DNA from: JAVBRD01 sp031548365 | GTDB taxonomy: Bacteria > Bacillota > Clostridia > Christensenellales > UBA1750 | Length of the DNA stretch: 13,660 nt | Direction of reading: 5' to 3' | Assembly (NCBI GenBank): GCA_031548365.1 | Contig: JAVBRD010000009.1 | Coordinates: 1 to 13,660, forward strand | Shown: in pieces, positions 7,680 through 13,660 of the stretch | Layout: each line of letters starts with the position of its first letter | Numbering within the stretch: the stretch's first letter is position 1 | Notes under the pieces: model-generated | Told to the model about the DNA's origin: nothing | What the model saw: the letters and a program-made list of their open reading frames with translations, nothing else | The model's database searches: none | Program-made: the position numbers and the translations under genes

Positions 7680-8353
7680 GCGGGCTTGTGAGCGTGGTGG
7701 TGCCGTGCTACCGCGTGAGCCGGTATTTGCCCGAGGCGCTTAACAGCATACGCGCGCAAGGGGACGTTGTGCGCGAGATCTTGTTGGTGGACGACGGTTC
7801 GCCCGAACCGATCGGGCCGCACGCTGGCATCATGCCGATTCGGCACGAAGCGAATCTCGGGCCGGGCGCGGCGCGCAACACGGGCGTTCGCGCGGCATCG
7901 GGCGAATTCCTTGCGTTTCTGGACGCGGACGACCTGTGGACGCCGGGCGCGCTCGTCCGCGCGCTCACCCGCTTTGACGCGGAGCCCGCGCTGGAGACAG
8001 TGTTCGGTCACGCGGCGCAGTTTTTAAGTCCGGACGCGGCGGACGGCGTGCGCTATCACGTGGAAACGGAGCCGAAGCCGGGATATCTGGTCTCCGCCAT
8101 GGTCATTCGGCGGGAAGCGTTCGCGCGGTTGGGCGAGTTTCCAACGGACGTACGCACGGGCGAATTTGTAAAATGGCTGTCCAACGCGCGCGATCAAGGG
8201 CTGCGCGAAGGCCTGATTGAGGAAACATCGCTTCTTCGGAGAATCCATGGAGATAATCTCACGCTGCGTGAGCAGGCAGGCCTGGCTGGCGACTTCCTGA
8301 AAATCGCAGCCGAACGGATGAGGAAGCGGATGGAGGCGGCGAAGCGTGACTGA
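7676..8353 (+). CDS. Glycosyltransferase family 2 (second copy), altered catalytic region
   Basis: 225 aa. The start is TTG 7676 (overlapping the PqqD-like stop) or GTG 7688; neither has a good ribosome site, so translation is probably coupled. GT-A motifs: SVVVPCYRVSRYLPEAL, ILLVDDGSPE, NLGPGAARNTG, DADD (residues 83-86), then MVIRREAFARLGEF. It aligns along its whole length with the first GT2 (6476), so the two are likely paralogues. Where the first copy has SEDVDW, this one has TGEFVKW (Glu 163, Phe 164, Lys 166), losing the acidic residue usually taken as catalytic base. It may use the remaining Glu, have a different acceptor, or be inactive. No membrane segment. Confidence 0.82.
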   Translation: MSGLVSVVVPCYRVSRYLPEALNSIRAQGDVVREILLVDDGSPEPIGPHAGIMPIRHEANLGPGAARNTGVRAASGEFLAFLDADDLWTPGALVRALTRFDAEPALETVFGHAAQFLSPDAADGVRYHVETEPKPGYLVSAMVIRREAFARLGEFPTDVRTGEFVKWLSNARDQGLREGLIEETSLLRRIHGDNLTLREQAGLAGDFLKIAAERMRKRMEAAKRD

Positions 8354-9521
8354 GCTGACCGTATACGGGCTGCGTGCTATGGGCGCGGCCGCGGCGGGAG
8401 GGAGCTTTCCCACGCCGCCACCTCCTCTCGATTTAGAAGCGTTTCGCCTGTGGGCGTACCGTAACGGCGGTGCGACGCTGCTGTATCCGGGCATAAAACA
8501 CCATTTGCCGGACGCGGTCAAAGAGATATGGAAAGCCGACTACAAAACCATGCGCATGAACGCCGCCGTGCGCGCGGCCGCGGCGGCCGGTCTGCTCCGC
8601 GTGCTCGGAAAGGACGGAGTTCGTCCCGTCGTGCTCAAGGGGCACGCTCTGGCTGGATTGTATGCGTCGCCCGATGATCGGATATCCAATGATCTGGATT
8701 TGTACGCCGAACCCGAACAATTCGAACCGGTCCAAAAAGCGCTTGAGCGGATGGGGGCGCAGGCGGTGCGCTCCATCGCCGAGCATCACGATGTGTACAG
8801 CCATCCCGTGCTGGGGGATGTTGAGATTCACAGGCACGTTGTTCTGGATAACCTGACCGATCCGGGCGCGCCCCTGCCTTTTCTTCGAGAGTCCTATGTA
8901 GAGTTCGATTACGGCGGCGCGGCCGCGCTCACGCTGGGGATAACCGATCACCTCTTGCTTTTGCTCATGCACGCGGTGGGGCACGCGCTTACCGGAGGGT
9001 TTACGGCTCGCCAACTGCTGGATATCGCCTTGTACATGCGCAGCTTCGCCAGCCAAGCCGTCATGTCGCGCGTGGGTGATATCGTTCGCGAGCTGCGTTA
9101 CGACGGTCTTGTCGGCGCGCTGCTCACCATCGCGGAAGGATTTGGGCTGGACGGATTTACACCCGCTCCGTTTGAACGCGCTCCGGAGCATCTGGCGGAT
9201 CAACTCGCGGCCGATATCCTGGAGTGTTATGGTTATGAGCGCGATCAGCAATCAAAAGCGGTCACGCTTCAAACGGCGATTCGGGCGCGCGCAAAGAGCA
9301 AAGAAAAGCCCGGAGGTGCGGCGCGTTTGCTTTATTCGCTCACGATTCCCGCTCGATATGTGGCCCTTGAGTATCCCTGGGCACTCCATTCGCCGGCACA
9401 CATGCTGTTCGCGAGAATGAGGCGGATCGCGCGATCCGTGAGGCGCGCGGCCACAGGCTTGGCGCGCGGGAATGAAACGGCGGACCGTCTGCGCCTGTAT
9501 CGGGATTTGGGGTTGCTATAA
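8346..9521 (+). CDS. Nucleotidyltransferase-fold protein (NTP_transf_5 / PF14907-like)
   Basis: 391 aa, GTG start with GGAGG (8332-8336) nine bases upstream and an 8-base overlap with the GT2 gene. The core motif is VVLKGHALAGLY (residues 95-106) followed by DDRISNDLDLY, with the metal-binding DLD pair at Asp 116 and 118, and GDVEIHRHVV supplying a possible third carboxylate (Glu). A helical C-terminal half carries HLLLLLMHAVGHALTGGF then ARQLLDIALYM. Family members often sit beside HprK-like and PqqD-like genes in Firmicutes. In pseudomycoidin-type lasso clusters a nucleotidyltransferase acts after the kinase to extend the phosphorylated C-terminus, and others are linked to surface glycans. 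The substrate here is unknown. It is the last gene of the compact operon; 90 bases without an obvious terminator follow. Confidence 0.78.
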   Translation: MTELTVYGLRAMGAAAAGGSFPTPPPPLDLEAFRLWAYRNGGATLLYPGIKHHLPDAVKEIWKADYKTMRMNAAVRAAAAAGLLRVLGKDGVRPVVLKGHALAGLYASPDDRISNDLDLYAEPEQFEPVQKALERMGAQAVRSIAEHHDVYSHPVLGDVEIHRHVVLDNLTDPGAPLPFLRESYVEFDYGGAAALTLGITDHLLLLLMHAVGHALTGGFTARQLLDIALYMRSFASQAVMSRVGDIVRELRYDGLVGALLTIAEGFGLDGFTPAPFERAPEHLADQLAADILECYGYERDQQSKAVTLQTAIRARAKSKEKPGGAARLLYSLTIPARYVALEYPWALHSPAHMLFARMRRIARSVRRAATGLARGNETADRLRLYRDLGLL

Positions 9522-9611
9522 AAAACACAAGATGGTATCACCCTTCGTTGAAATACAGAAAATTGCCCTCGGGTTGACGAAACATACGTGAAAAGCATAA
9601 AAGGAGAAATG

Positions 9612-10481
9612 ATGATGCTGGGGAGTGTGCTGGGGAGCTTTGTACTGCTGTTGATCGCAGCCGCTTTATCGTCTTTGTTGCGGAAACGGTTGTTGGATAC
9701 GATTTTTCTTTCAGCAGTCTTGATCACGGCAGTGCTTTATGTTTTTGCGATCGTCGGCCCGCCGGGGAGTCTGCCAGCGGGGGTGGTCGCTGTAAGCGTG
9801 CTCGGTTTGTTGAGTTTAGTCTACTTGGCATTTGTCGCTCTCAAGCAAAAAACACGCCTGTTTGCAGCAGGCCTTCCTGAAGGTCTCATGGTATACGCCA
9901 TCTTTTTCGCGATGGCCATGATTCTCAATAGGCGATCGCTGTTTGTCTTCTGGGATGAATTCAGCCATTGGGGCATTATCATTAAGCATATGTATACGAC
10001 CGGATCGCTTGGAACGGCAGGAGGATCGTTGACATTTCCTGCATACCCGCCGGGAATTAGCCTGTTTGAGTATTTCTTTGTTCGCCTTTCGCCCGTGTTT
10101 GATGAGCGCCTTGCGTATATCGCACTTGACATGTTGTATATCATACCATGGTTGCCGTTTTATCGCGATGTTCTGAATAAAGACAAGACCGCTTATAACT
10201 TGCTCCTGACGGTCTTAATCATTTTACTTCCCATGCAAGCGACTTCATATGCTTACGGAAACTTAAGCGTAGATCAGATCATGGGTGTGATGATCGCCTG
10301 CTCGGCAGTGGGATGTCTGATGTTCACAAAAGACGATTTAGCTTATGGGATGTGGTATACAGCGTCCGCGCTTTTTCTGCTAACGCTTTCAAAGCCGTCA
10401 GGGTTTGCGCTTGCGATTCTGGTTATGGTGGTTATTTGGGGTCTGCTGAATAAGTCAAACATGAACGCGCAGTGTGAATAG
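9612..10481 (+). CDS. Polytopic membrane protein (GT-C-like), truncated at its 3' end
   Basis: About 289 aa remain, with seven to eight hydrophobic segments. AAGGAG (9601-9606) lies 5 bases before ATG 9612 and 8 before ATG 9615; GTG 9588 is less likely. After the third or fourth segment comes FVFWDEFSHWGIIIKHMYTT, an acidic Trp-Asp-Glu/His-Trp loop like the first extracytoplasmic loop of GT-C enzymes that use polyprenyl-phosphate sugars, followed by FPAYPPGISLFEYFFVRLSP. This pattern occurs in uncharacterised membrane proteins of Clostridia glycan loci, which are usually much longer. The frame ends NKSNMNAQCE then TGA exactly where the IS5-like element begins, so the C-terminal half was probably lost by insertion. 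It is visibly AT-richer than the operon before it, suggesting a different origin. Probably non-functional now. Confidence 0.65.
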   Translation: MMLGSVLGSFVLLLIAAALSSLLRKRLLDTIFLSAVLITAVLYVFAIVGPPGSLPAGVVAVSVLGLLSLVYLAFVALKQKTRLFAAGLPEGLMVYAIFFAMAMILNRRSLFVFWDEFSHWGIIIKHMYTTGSLGTAGGSLTFPAYPPGISLFEYFFVRLSPVFDERLAYIALDMLYIIPWLPFYRDVLNKDKTAYNLLLTVLIILLPMQATSYAYGNLSVDQIMGVMIACSAVGCLMFTKDDLAYGMWYTASALFLLTLSKPSGFALAILVMVVIWGLLNKSNMNAQCE

Positions 10482-10492
10482 GTGACTGAAGA

Positions 10493-10501
10493 TGGTATAA
10501 T
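10493..10501 (+). promoter_or_regulatory. Extended -10 promoter element before the IS5-like transposase
   Basis: TGGTATAAT at 10493-10501 is a perfect extended -10 (TGn-TATAAT). No good -35 is present at 17-18 bases upstream, which fits extended -10 promoters. It sits about 68 bases before the preferred transposase start (10569), near the inferred left end of the element. Confidence 0.4.
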
Positions 10502-10503
10502 AA

Positions 10504-10542
10504 GTGCAAGAAAAAGCGCGGATATGCACAAAAAGCTTGCAC
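10504..10542. repeat. Short inverted repeat in the transposase leader
   Basis: GTGCAAG (10504-10510) is repeated as its reverse complement CTTGCAC (10536-10542) with 25 bases between. It lies between the -10 element and the transposase start. It could be a transposase-binding subterminal repeat or a leader hairpin that limits transposase translation; chance cannot be ruled out for 7 bp. Confidence 0.3.
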
Positions 10543-10568
10543 CTACGTGCGAGATGCGGGGCGAAAGC

Positions 10569-12113
10569 ATGTACAAAAGAGACAACGGCCAACTGCACAT
10601 GTTTGACTACACACTCTCAGATACATTTACGTTGGATCCGAATAACCGCTGGGTGAAAATGGCCAGGTTGGTACCATGGGATCTGGCAGAAGCAAAGTAT
10701 GAGCACATGTTTGCGAAAAATGGTCGACCTGCCAAGTCCATTCGCATGGCGTTGGGTGCGTTGCTCATTCAGGAAACGCTGAAAGCTTCCGACGAGGAGA
10801 CGCTTCAGGCCATAACGGAAGGACCATATCTCCAGCACTTCATTGGTCTAAAGCACTTCGTGAACCAACCGCCGTTTGACTCGTCGCTCATGGTCTGGTT
10901 CAGAAAACGGCTTTCTGCAAAGTTCATGGCCCAGATTAACGACGCCATGGTCAAAGAAGCCGCTGAACCACCCAAAGAAGAGGTAAAACAGCCGGAAGAC
11001 GACGATGACGAACCACATGGTGGCACGCTGGTCGTAGACGCGACGTGCGCGCCATCCAATATCACTTATCCCACCGACACTGGCCTAATTCGAGGGGCTG
11101 CGGAAAAGAGTGATGAGATCATTGATGAAATGCAAAAGACACGTCAGGGCAAGAGACGGCCAAGGACTTACCGCCAATTGTCGCGCAAGGCATTTGTGGG
11201 CTTCATTAAGCAGAGGCGGCCATCCAAGATTGTCATCCGAAAGTGTAAGCGTGCACAGCTCGGATACCTCAAACGCAACTTAAGTGCAATAGACAAGCTG
11301 TTTTCCGAGGGGCGTAAGATCAACGAAAAGCGCCTCGGAGCGCTCGCGGTGCTCAGGAAGGTCTACGAGCAGCAATTGGAAATGCACAGGAATCGAGTCA
11401 ATCGTGTCGCGAACCGGATTGTGAGCTTGTCACAACCGCATATTCGGCCCATCGTTCGCGGAAAGGCAGGCGCGGCCGTTGAGTTTGGCGCAAAGATCGA
11501 CATGAGCGTGGTCAACGGATACGTCTTTGTCAACGAAATCAGCTACGACGCTTTTGCCGAGGGTAATTTACTGGAAAACGCGATCATTGATTACTACAAG
11601 CGTTTCAAGATGTTGCCTAAGGAAATCCTGGCTGACCGAGCGTACCAAACACGGGAGAACAGGATGTTGTGCAAGGAACTGGGTGTCCGGCTGATGGGCA
11701 AACCACTGGGACGACCAGGGAAAACACCTTATGACAACACGGCGGGCGATGTTGGCCGCAGAAATATTGTGGAAGCGCGTTTCGGCACGCTAAAGACCCG
11801 CTATGGTTGGAATCGCATCATGGCACGTCTACCGGAAACGGGTATGACGGCGATTTGGGTTGCAGCGTTGGCTTTCAATCTTTCAAGGTTGGTCAAGTTA
11901 TTTCTTTCATTTTGCCTTTGGATGAGTATGTGCCGCAAAAAGACTACGCACAGCGCCTACCGCTTGAATCTCGCCTTTATTCAGTGGACCCCACGGTACG
12001 CAAGTACACCCGCGCGAAGAAGCTCACGCCCCGGATGCTCACCGAGATCATCGACCGCATTGAAGTGTTCCATGCCGAGAGGCGGAGCGGCGAGCACGTG
12101 CAAAGGTTGGTGA
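10569..12113 (+). CDS. IS5-like DDE transposase with out-of-frame 3' extension
   Basis: I choose ATG 10569 (MYKRDNGQLHMFDYT); the frame opens at 10482. The N-terminal DUF772-type region includes NRWVKMARLVPWDLAEAKY and GRPAKSIRMALGALLIQETL, typical of IS5-group transposases. The DDE residues are Asp in LVVDATCAPSN (codon 11037), Asp in ILADRAYQT (codon 11634) and Glu in NIVEARFGTLKTRYGW (codon 11772), so the catalytic core is complete. A very acidic insert (PEDDDDEP, near 11000) precedes the first Asp. The genuine protein appears to end shortly after AALAFNLSRLVKLF, about 11905. The remaining roughly 65 codons to 12113 read the recombinase remnant in the wrong frame, so the native stop is lost. 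It may still be active as a protein. Confidence 0.85.
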   Translation: MYKRDNGQLHMFDYTLSDTFTLDPNNRWVKMARLVPWDLAEAKYEHMFAKNGRPAKSIRMALGALLIQETLKASDEETLQAITEGPYLQHFIGLKHFVNQPPFDSSLMVWFRKRLSAKFMAQINDAMVKEAAEPPKEEVKQPEDDDDEPHGGTLVVDATCAPSNITYPTDTGLIRGAAEKSDEIIDEMQKTRQGKRRPRTYRQLSRKAFVGFIKQRRPSKIVIRKCKRAQLGYLKRNLSAIDKLFSEGRKINEKRLGALAVLRKVYEQQLEMHRNRVNRVANRIVSLSQPHIRPIVRGKAGAAVEFGAKIDMSVVNGYVFVNEISYDAFAEGNLLENAIIDYYKRFKMLPKEILADRAYQTRENRMLCKELGVRLMGKPLGRPGKTPYDNTAGDVGRRNIVEARFGTLKTRYGWNRIMARLPETGMTAIWVAALAFNLSRLVKLFLSFCLWMSMCRKKTTHSAYRLNLAFIQWTPRYASTPARRSSRPGCSPRSSTALKCSMPRGGAASTCKGW

Positions 12114-12259
12114 TCCATTACACCTGCGTCGGCTCCATTGAAATCCCGAATATCATCAAGCTGCCCGAACCCGACGTACGGATGCAAACGCGAAAAGGCG
12201 TTGCCGTCAAATATGCTTCCTTTGAGGAAGAAGGGGAGCGTGATGTGTGTGTTGGATAG
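11930..12259 (+). pseudogene. C-terminal remnant of a large serine recombinase (DUF4368-like)
   Basis: In a different frame from the transposase, codons from about 11930 give DYAQRLPLESRLYSVDPTVR, then KLTPRMLTEIIDRIEVFHAE and HVQRLVIHYTCVGSIEIPNI, ending at TAG 12257-12259. The pattern of LTP..L.E.ID.IEV..AE, a charged turn, and a beta strand ending YxCVGSIEIP is that of the C-terminal DUF4368 region of TnpX/Tn4451-type recombinases. These proteins are usually 500 or more aa; the catalytic and zinc-ribbon parts are absent. The frame is open upstream to 11807, but those residues overlap the transposase and are shadow translation. It indicates that a transposon or integrative element once sat here and was cut by the IS5-like element or by deletion. 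Confidence 0.68.
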
Positions 12260-12265
12260 CAGAAA

Positions 12266-12295
12266 CGGAAAAGAGCGCAGCTGCTAACTACGCTC
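12266..12295 (-). terminator. Rho-independent terminator of the tRNA-Leu gene
   Basis: On the minus strand, GAGCGTAG (12295-12288) pairs with CTGCGCTC (12280-12273) to form an 8-bp stem with one G-T pair and a 7-base loop, followed by TTTTCC. It lies 63 bases downstream of the tRNA 3' end, so it should terminate the tRNA transcript. Confidence 0.6.
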
Positions 12296-12357
12296 TAATC
12301 CATTGGTCTCGATTCGAGTAGTCTTTACCATCTCAAATGCTGTAAGACTACTCGGCA

Positions 12358-12440
12358 TGGTGCGGCCACCGGGACTTGAACCCGGATGATTGCTCACACG
12401 CCCCTCAAACGTGCGCGTCTGCCAATTCCGCCATGACCGC
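12358..12440 (-). tRNA. tRNA-Leu (anticodon GAG), CCA encoded
   Basis: Read on the minus strand, acceptor GCGGTCA pairs with TGGCCGC, followed by discriminator A and an encoded CCA (12360-12358). The D-arm GGCGGAATTGGCAGACGC is typical of Leu tRNAs. The anticodon stem CACGT/GCGTG encloses loop TTGAGGG, giving GAG. A class II variable arm (TGA-GCAA-TCA) and a T-arm CCGGG-TTCAAGT-CCCGG follow. All stems pair fully, allowing G-T. It has its own promoter and terminator, and is the only minus-strand gene in the window. Confidence 0.95.
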
Positions 12441-12511
12441 AAAGAAAAATATAGCTTGGAGGGAGGGCGTTGCCTTCTCATCGATGAAGCGTCTGTCAGC
12501 ACAACGATCGT

Positions 12512-12540
12512 ATTATACCGGATGCGCCAATGCATGTCAA
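12512..12540 (-). promoter_or_regulatory. Perfect-consensus sigma-70/sigma-A promoter for tRNA-Leu
   Basis: On the minus strand, TTGACA (12540-12535) and TATAAT (12517-12512) are both exact consensus with a 17-base spacer. Transcription should start near 12505, about 65 bases before the tRNA 5' end at 12440. This is the strongest promoter in the window and fits a stable-RNA gene. Confidence 0.88.
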
Positions 12541-12587
12541 CCCTCAAAGCATAATGATATCAAACGTTGTGGAGATTATTCATTCCT

Positions 12588-12629
12588 ATGGCGGAAGTGA
12601 CAAAAATCAAAGAAGACTTGAACGTGCCC
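12588..12629 (+). pseudogene. Possible gene start interrupted by the IS3-family element
   Basis: ATG 12588 opens MAEVTKIKEDLNV before sequence that looks like the left end of the IS3 element (about 12625-12630). GGAG (12571-12574) lies upstream at a long 13-base gap. The composition is that of a natural protein N-terminus, but only 13-14 codons remain, so no family can be named. Confidence 0.3.
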
Positions 12630-12702
12630 TGTCCCCCGAATTTTGTACCAGTATGAAAGTAAGTCCGGCTCTGGTAAAGTAAAGAAGAAGGGGCAGGAAG
12701 GA

Positions 12703-12981
12703 ATGTCGAGGAAAACGTACACAACGGAGCAGATCATCGTAAAACTGCGCGAAGTAGAGCTGGCGTGCAGCCAGGGGAAGACCATCGCGGAGGCGGCTCG
12801 TCAGGCGGAGATCACGGAGCAAACGTACTACAGGTGGCGCAAAGCGTACGGCGGCCTTAACACGGCGGACGCGCGCCGGATGAAAGAGCTTGAGAAGGAG
12901 AACGCGTGGCTCAAGAAGCTAGTGGCGGAGCAGGCGCTGGACATCGCGATTCTCAAGGACGTGAACTCAAAAAACTTTTAA
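12703..12981 (+). CDS. IS3-family transposase OrfA
   Basis: 92 aa from ATG 12703, which has AGGAAGGA immediately upstream; the ATG at 12643 lies at the IS terminus and is less likely. An HTH of the Tnp_1 type (EQIIVKLREVELACSQGKTI then EAARQAEITEQTYYRWRKAY) is followed by a heptad-leucine segment, MKELEKENAWLKKLVAEQAL, used for dimerisation. OrfA binds the IS ends. It ends at TAA just after a slippery site, so part of translation is expected to continue into orfB to make the OrfAB transposase. Confidence 0.92.
   Translation: MSRKTYTTEQIIVKLREVELACSQGKTIAEAARQAEITEQTYYRWRKAYGGLNTADARRMKELEKENAWLKKLVAEQALDIAILKDVNSKNF
12969..12975 (+). promoter_or_regulatory. Programmed -1 frameshift site A_AAA_AAC
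   Basis: In the orfA frame the bases read tcA AAA AAC, a canonical X_XXY_YYZ slippery heptamer. A -1 slip there moves from orfA into the orfB frame (AAA CTT TTA AGC), six bases before the orfA stop at 12979-12981. IS3-family elements make their transposase this way. I did not identify a definite downstream stimulatory hairpin. Confidence 0.75.
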
Positions 12982-13660
12982 GCCCGGCAAAGCGCAAAGC
13001 GGCCGTCGCGCATGTCATGAAAACGCATGAAGTGACACAGCGGCGGGCTTGTCGGGTGTTGTCCATTCACCGCAGCGCGTACCGGTATGAGCCTGTGAGG
13101 CTGCCGGACGAGGACGAGATTCGCGCGGAGGTCATTGAGCTGGCATGCAACTTCGGTCGTGTGGGATACAGGATGGTGGCACATATGATGCGCAACCGAG
13201 GTAGGCACATCAATCACAAGCGCGTGGAACGGATCTGGCGCGAGGAAGGGCTGAAACGGCCCGCGAAGCAGACAAAAAAGCGCCGCCTGTGGCTGACGGA
13301 CGGCAGTTGCGTGCGTCTGAGGGCGGAGCGCCGCAACCACGTTTGGAGCTATGATTTCGTTGAGGACAAGACCATGGACGGCCGGAAGATCCGGTTTCTG
13401 AACATCCTGGACGAGTACACGCGGGAGTGCCTGGCGTCCATCCCCCGGCGGAGCTGGAAGCACCACGACGTGATCGAGGCTCTGGCCGACCTGATGCTGG
13501 TTCACGGCGCGCCGGAATACCTGCGCAGCGACAACGGGAGCGAGTTCACGGCCAAGGAGATACGGGGTTGGTTATCGCGCGCGGGAGTCATCACGGCGTA
13601 CATCGAGCCGGGAAGCCCGTGGGAGAACGGCTATATCGAGAGCTTCAACAGCCGGATGCG
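12972..13660 (+). CDS. IS3-family transposase OrfB (partial, runs off the window)
   Basis: Reached by -1 frameshift from orfA; the first ATG in frame is at 13017, but translation probably comes from the slip. It starts KLLSPAKRKAAVAHVMKTHE, followed by an HTH_21-like region (EVIELACNFGRVGYRMVAHM and RVERIWREEGLKRP). The rve catalytic core has Asp in WSYDFVED (codon 13353), Asp in RSDNGSEF (codon 13530) and Glu in WENGYIESFN (codon 13638), with 35 residues between the second Asp and the Glu, the DD(35)E spacing. All three catalytic residues are intact and there are no stops, so this copy may be active. Confidence 0.92.

Larger units (their letters stand above)
10482..11930 (+). mobile_element. 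IS5-like insertion sequence, right end not identifiable
   Basis: One transposase gene with a complete DDE set lies between a truncated membrane-protein gene and a recombinase remnant. The left boundary is placed near 10460-10500, where the membrane-protein frame collapses and a promoter-like extended -10 appears. The right boundary near 11905-11940 is where recombinase-like residues start in another frame. I found no matching terminal inverted repeats, so both borders are estimates and the right end may be deleted. The GC content is lower than in the operon. Confidence 0.6.
12625..13660 (+). mobile_element. IS3-family (IS407-like) insertion sequence, cut by the window edge
   Basis: Two partly overlapping frames, orfA and orfB, with a -1 frameshift signal between them and an rve/DDE integrase domain, define an IS3-family element. 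LLSPAKRKAAVAHVM at the start of orfB resembles the IS407 group. The left end is probably TGCCCTGTCCCCCGAATTTT at or near 12625-12630. The right end is outside the window, so the inverted repeat and target duplication cannot be checked. Confidence 0.85.

Noticed and set aside
8433..9251. Long minus-strand ORF opposite the nucleotidyltransferase (272 aa)
   Set aside because: An antisense shadow; the plus-strand frame has the recognisable VLKG and DLDLY motifs and operon overlap.
9574..9601. TTGACG ... CATAAA promoter-like pair before the membrane gene
   Set aside because: The -10 match is poor, the spacer is 16, and it overlaps the ribosome binding site, which would leave no leader.
9530..10498. 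Repeat of AAGATGGTAT near 9530 and near 10489
   Set aside because: Ten bases only, in AT-richer sequence, with no target-duplication spacing that fits the IS; best treated as chance.
1..13660. CRISPR array, rRNA or riboswitch
   Set aside because: No regularly spaced direct repeats, conserved rRNA segments or recognisable riboswitch cores were seen on either strand.

Overview
The window looks like a GC-rich Firmicutes (Clostridia-type) chromosome segment. This is inferred from strong AAGGAG/GGAGG ribosome binding sites, tight start-stop overlaps, a DUF4368-type serine recombinase tail, and a polysaccharide/peptide-modification gene set common in that group. The genus cannot be fixed from the sequence.

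Layout. (1) Positions 1-800 hold no intact gene. From about 246 to 800 lies a relic of a Pin/Tn3-type serine resolvase, broken by at least six frame changes, with a plausible sigma-70 promoter just upstream (200-228). (2) Positions 804-9521 are one closely packed plus-strand operon: O-antigen ligase-like membrane protein, GH5-like protein with a frame break near its N-terminus, PglK/MsbA-like ABC exporter, HPr-kinase-like protein, GT2 glycosyltransferase, a 49-codon small ORF, a PqqD-like protein (RiPP recognition element fold), a second GT2, and an NTP_transf_5-type nucleotidyltransferase. Several junctions overlap by 4-8 bp. (3) Positions 9522-10481 hold an AT-richer polytopic membrane protein that ends abruptly at an IS5-like insertion. 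(4) Positions 10482-12259 hold an IS5-like transposase whose frame runs into an out-of-frame remnant of a large serine recombinase. (5) Positions 12260-12600 hold a complete minus-strand tRNA-Leu(GAG) transcription unit with a consensus promoter and a hairpin terminator. (6) From about 12625 to the window end is an IS3-family (IS407-like) element with an orfA/orfB -1 frameshift signal. It appears to interrupt the first codons of another gene.

How the genes may work together. Ligase, GH5-like protein, ABC flippase/exporter, two GT2 enzymes and the GT-C-like membrane protein point to assembly and export of a surface glycan or glycoconjugate. The HPr-kinase-like, PqqD-like, nucleotidyltransferase and exporter set is also the accessory set of paeninodin/pseudomycoidin-type lasso peptide clusters, where the kinase phosphorylates the C-terminal Ser of the precursor. 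Here a 49-aa ORF ending in Ser sits directly before PqqD. The lasso cyclase and leader peptidase are not in the window, and the small peptide lacks the usual lasso leader signals. The best-supported view is a glycan/peptide-modification hybrid locus of unknown product, bounded on both sides by mobile-element debris.
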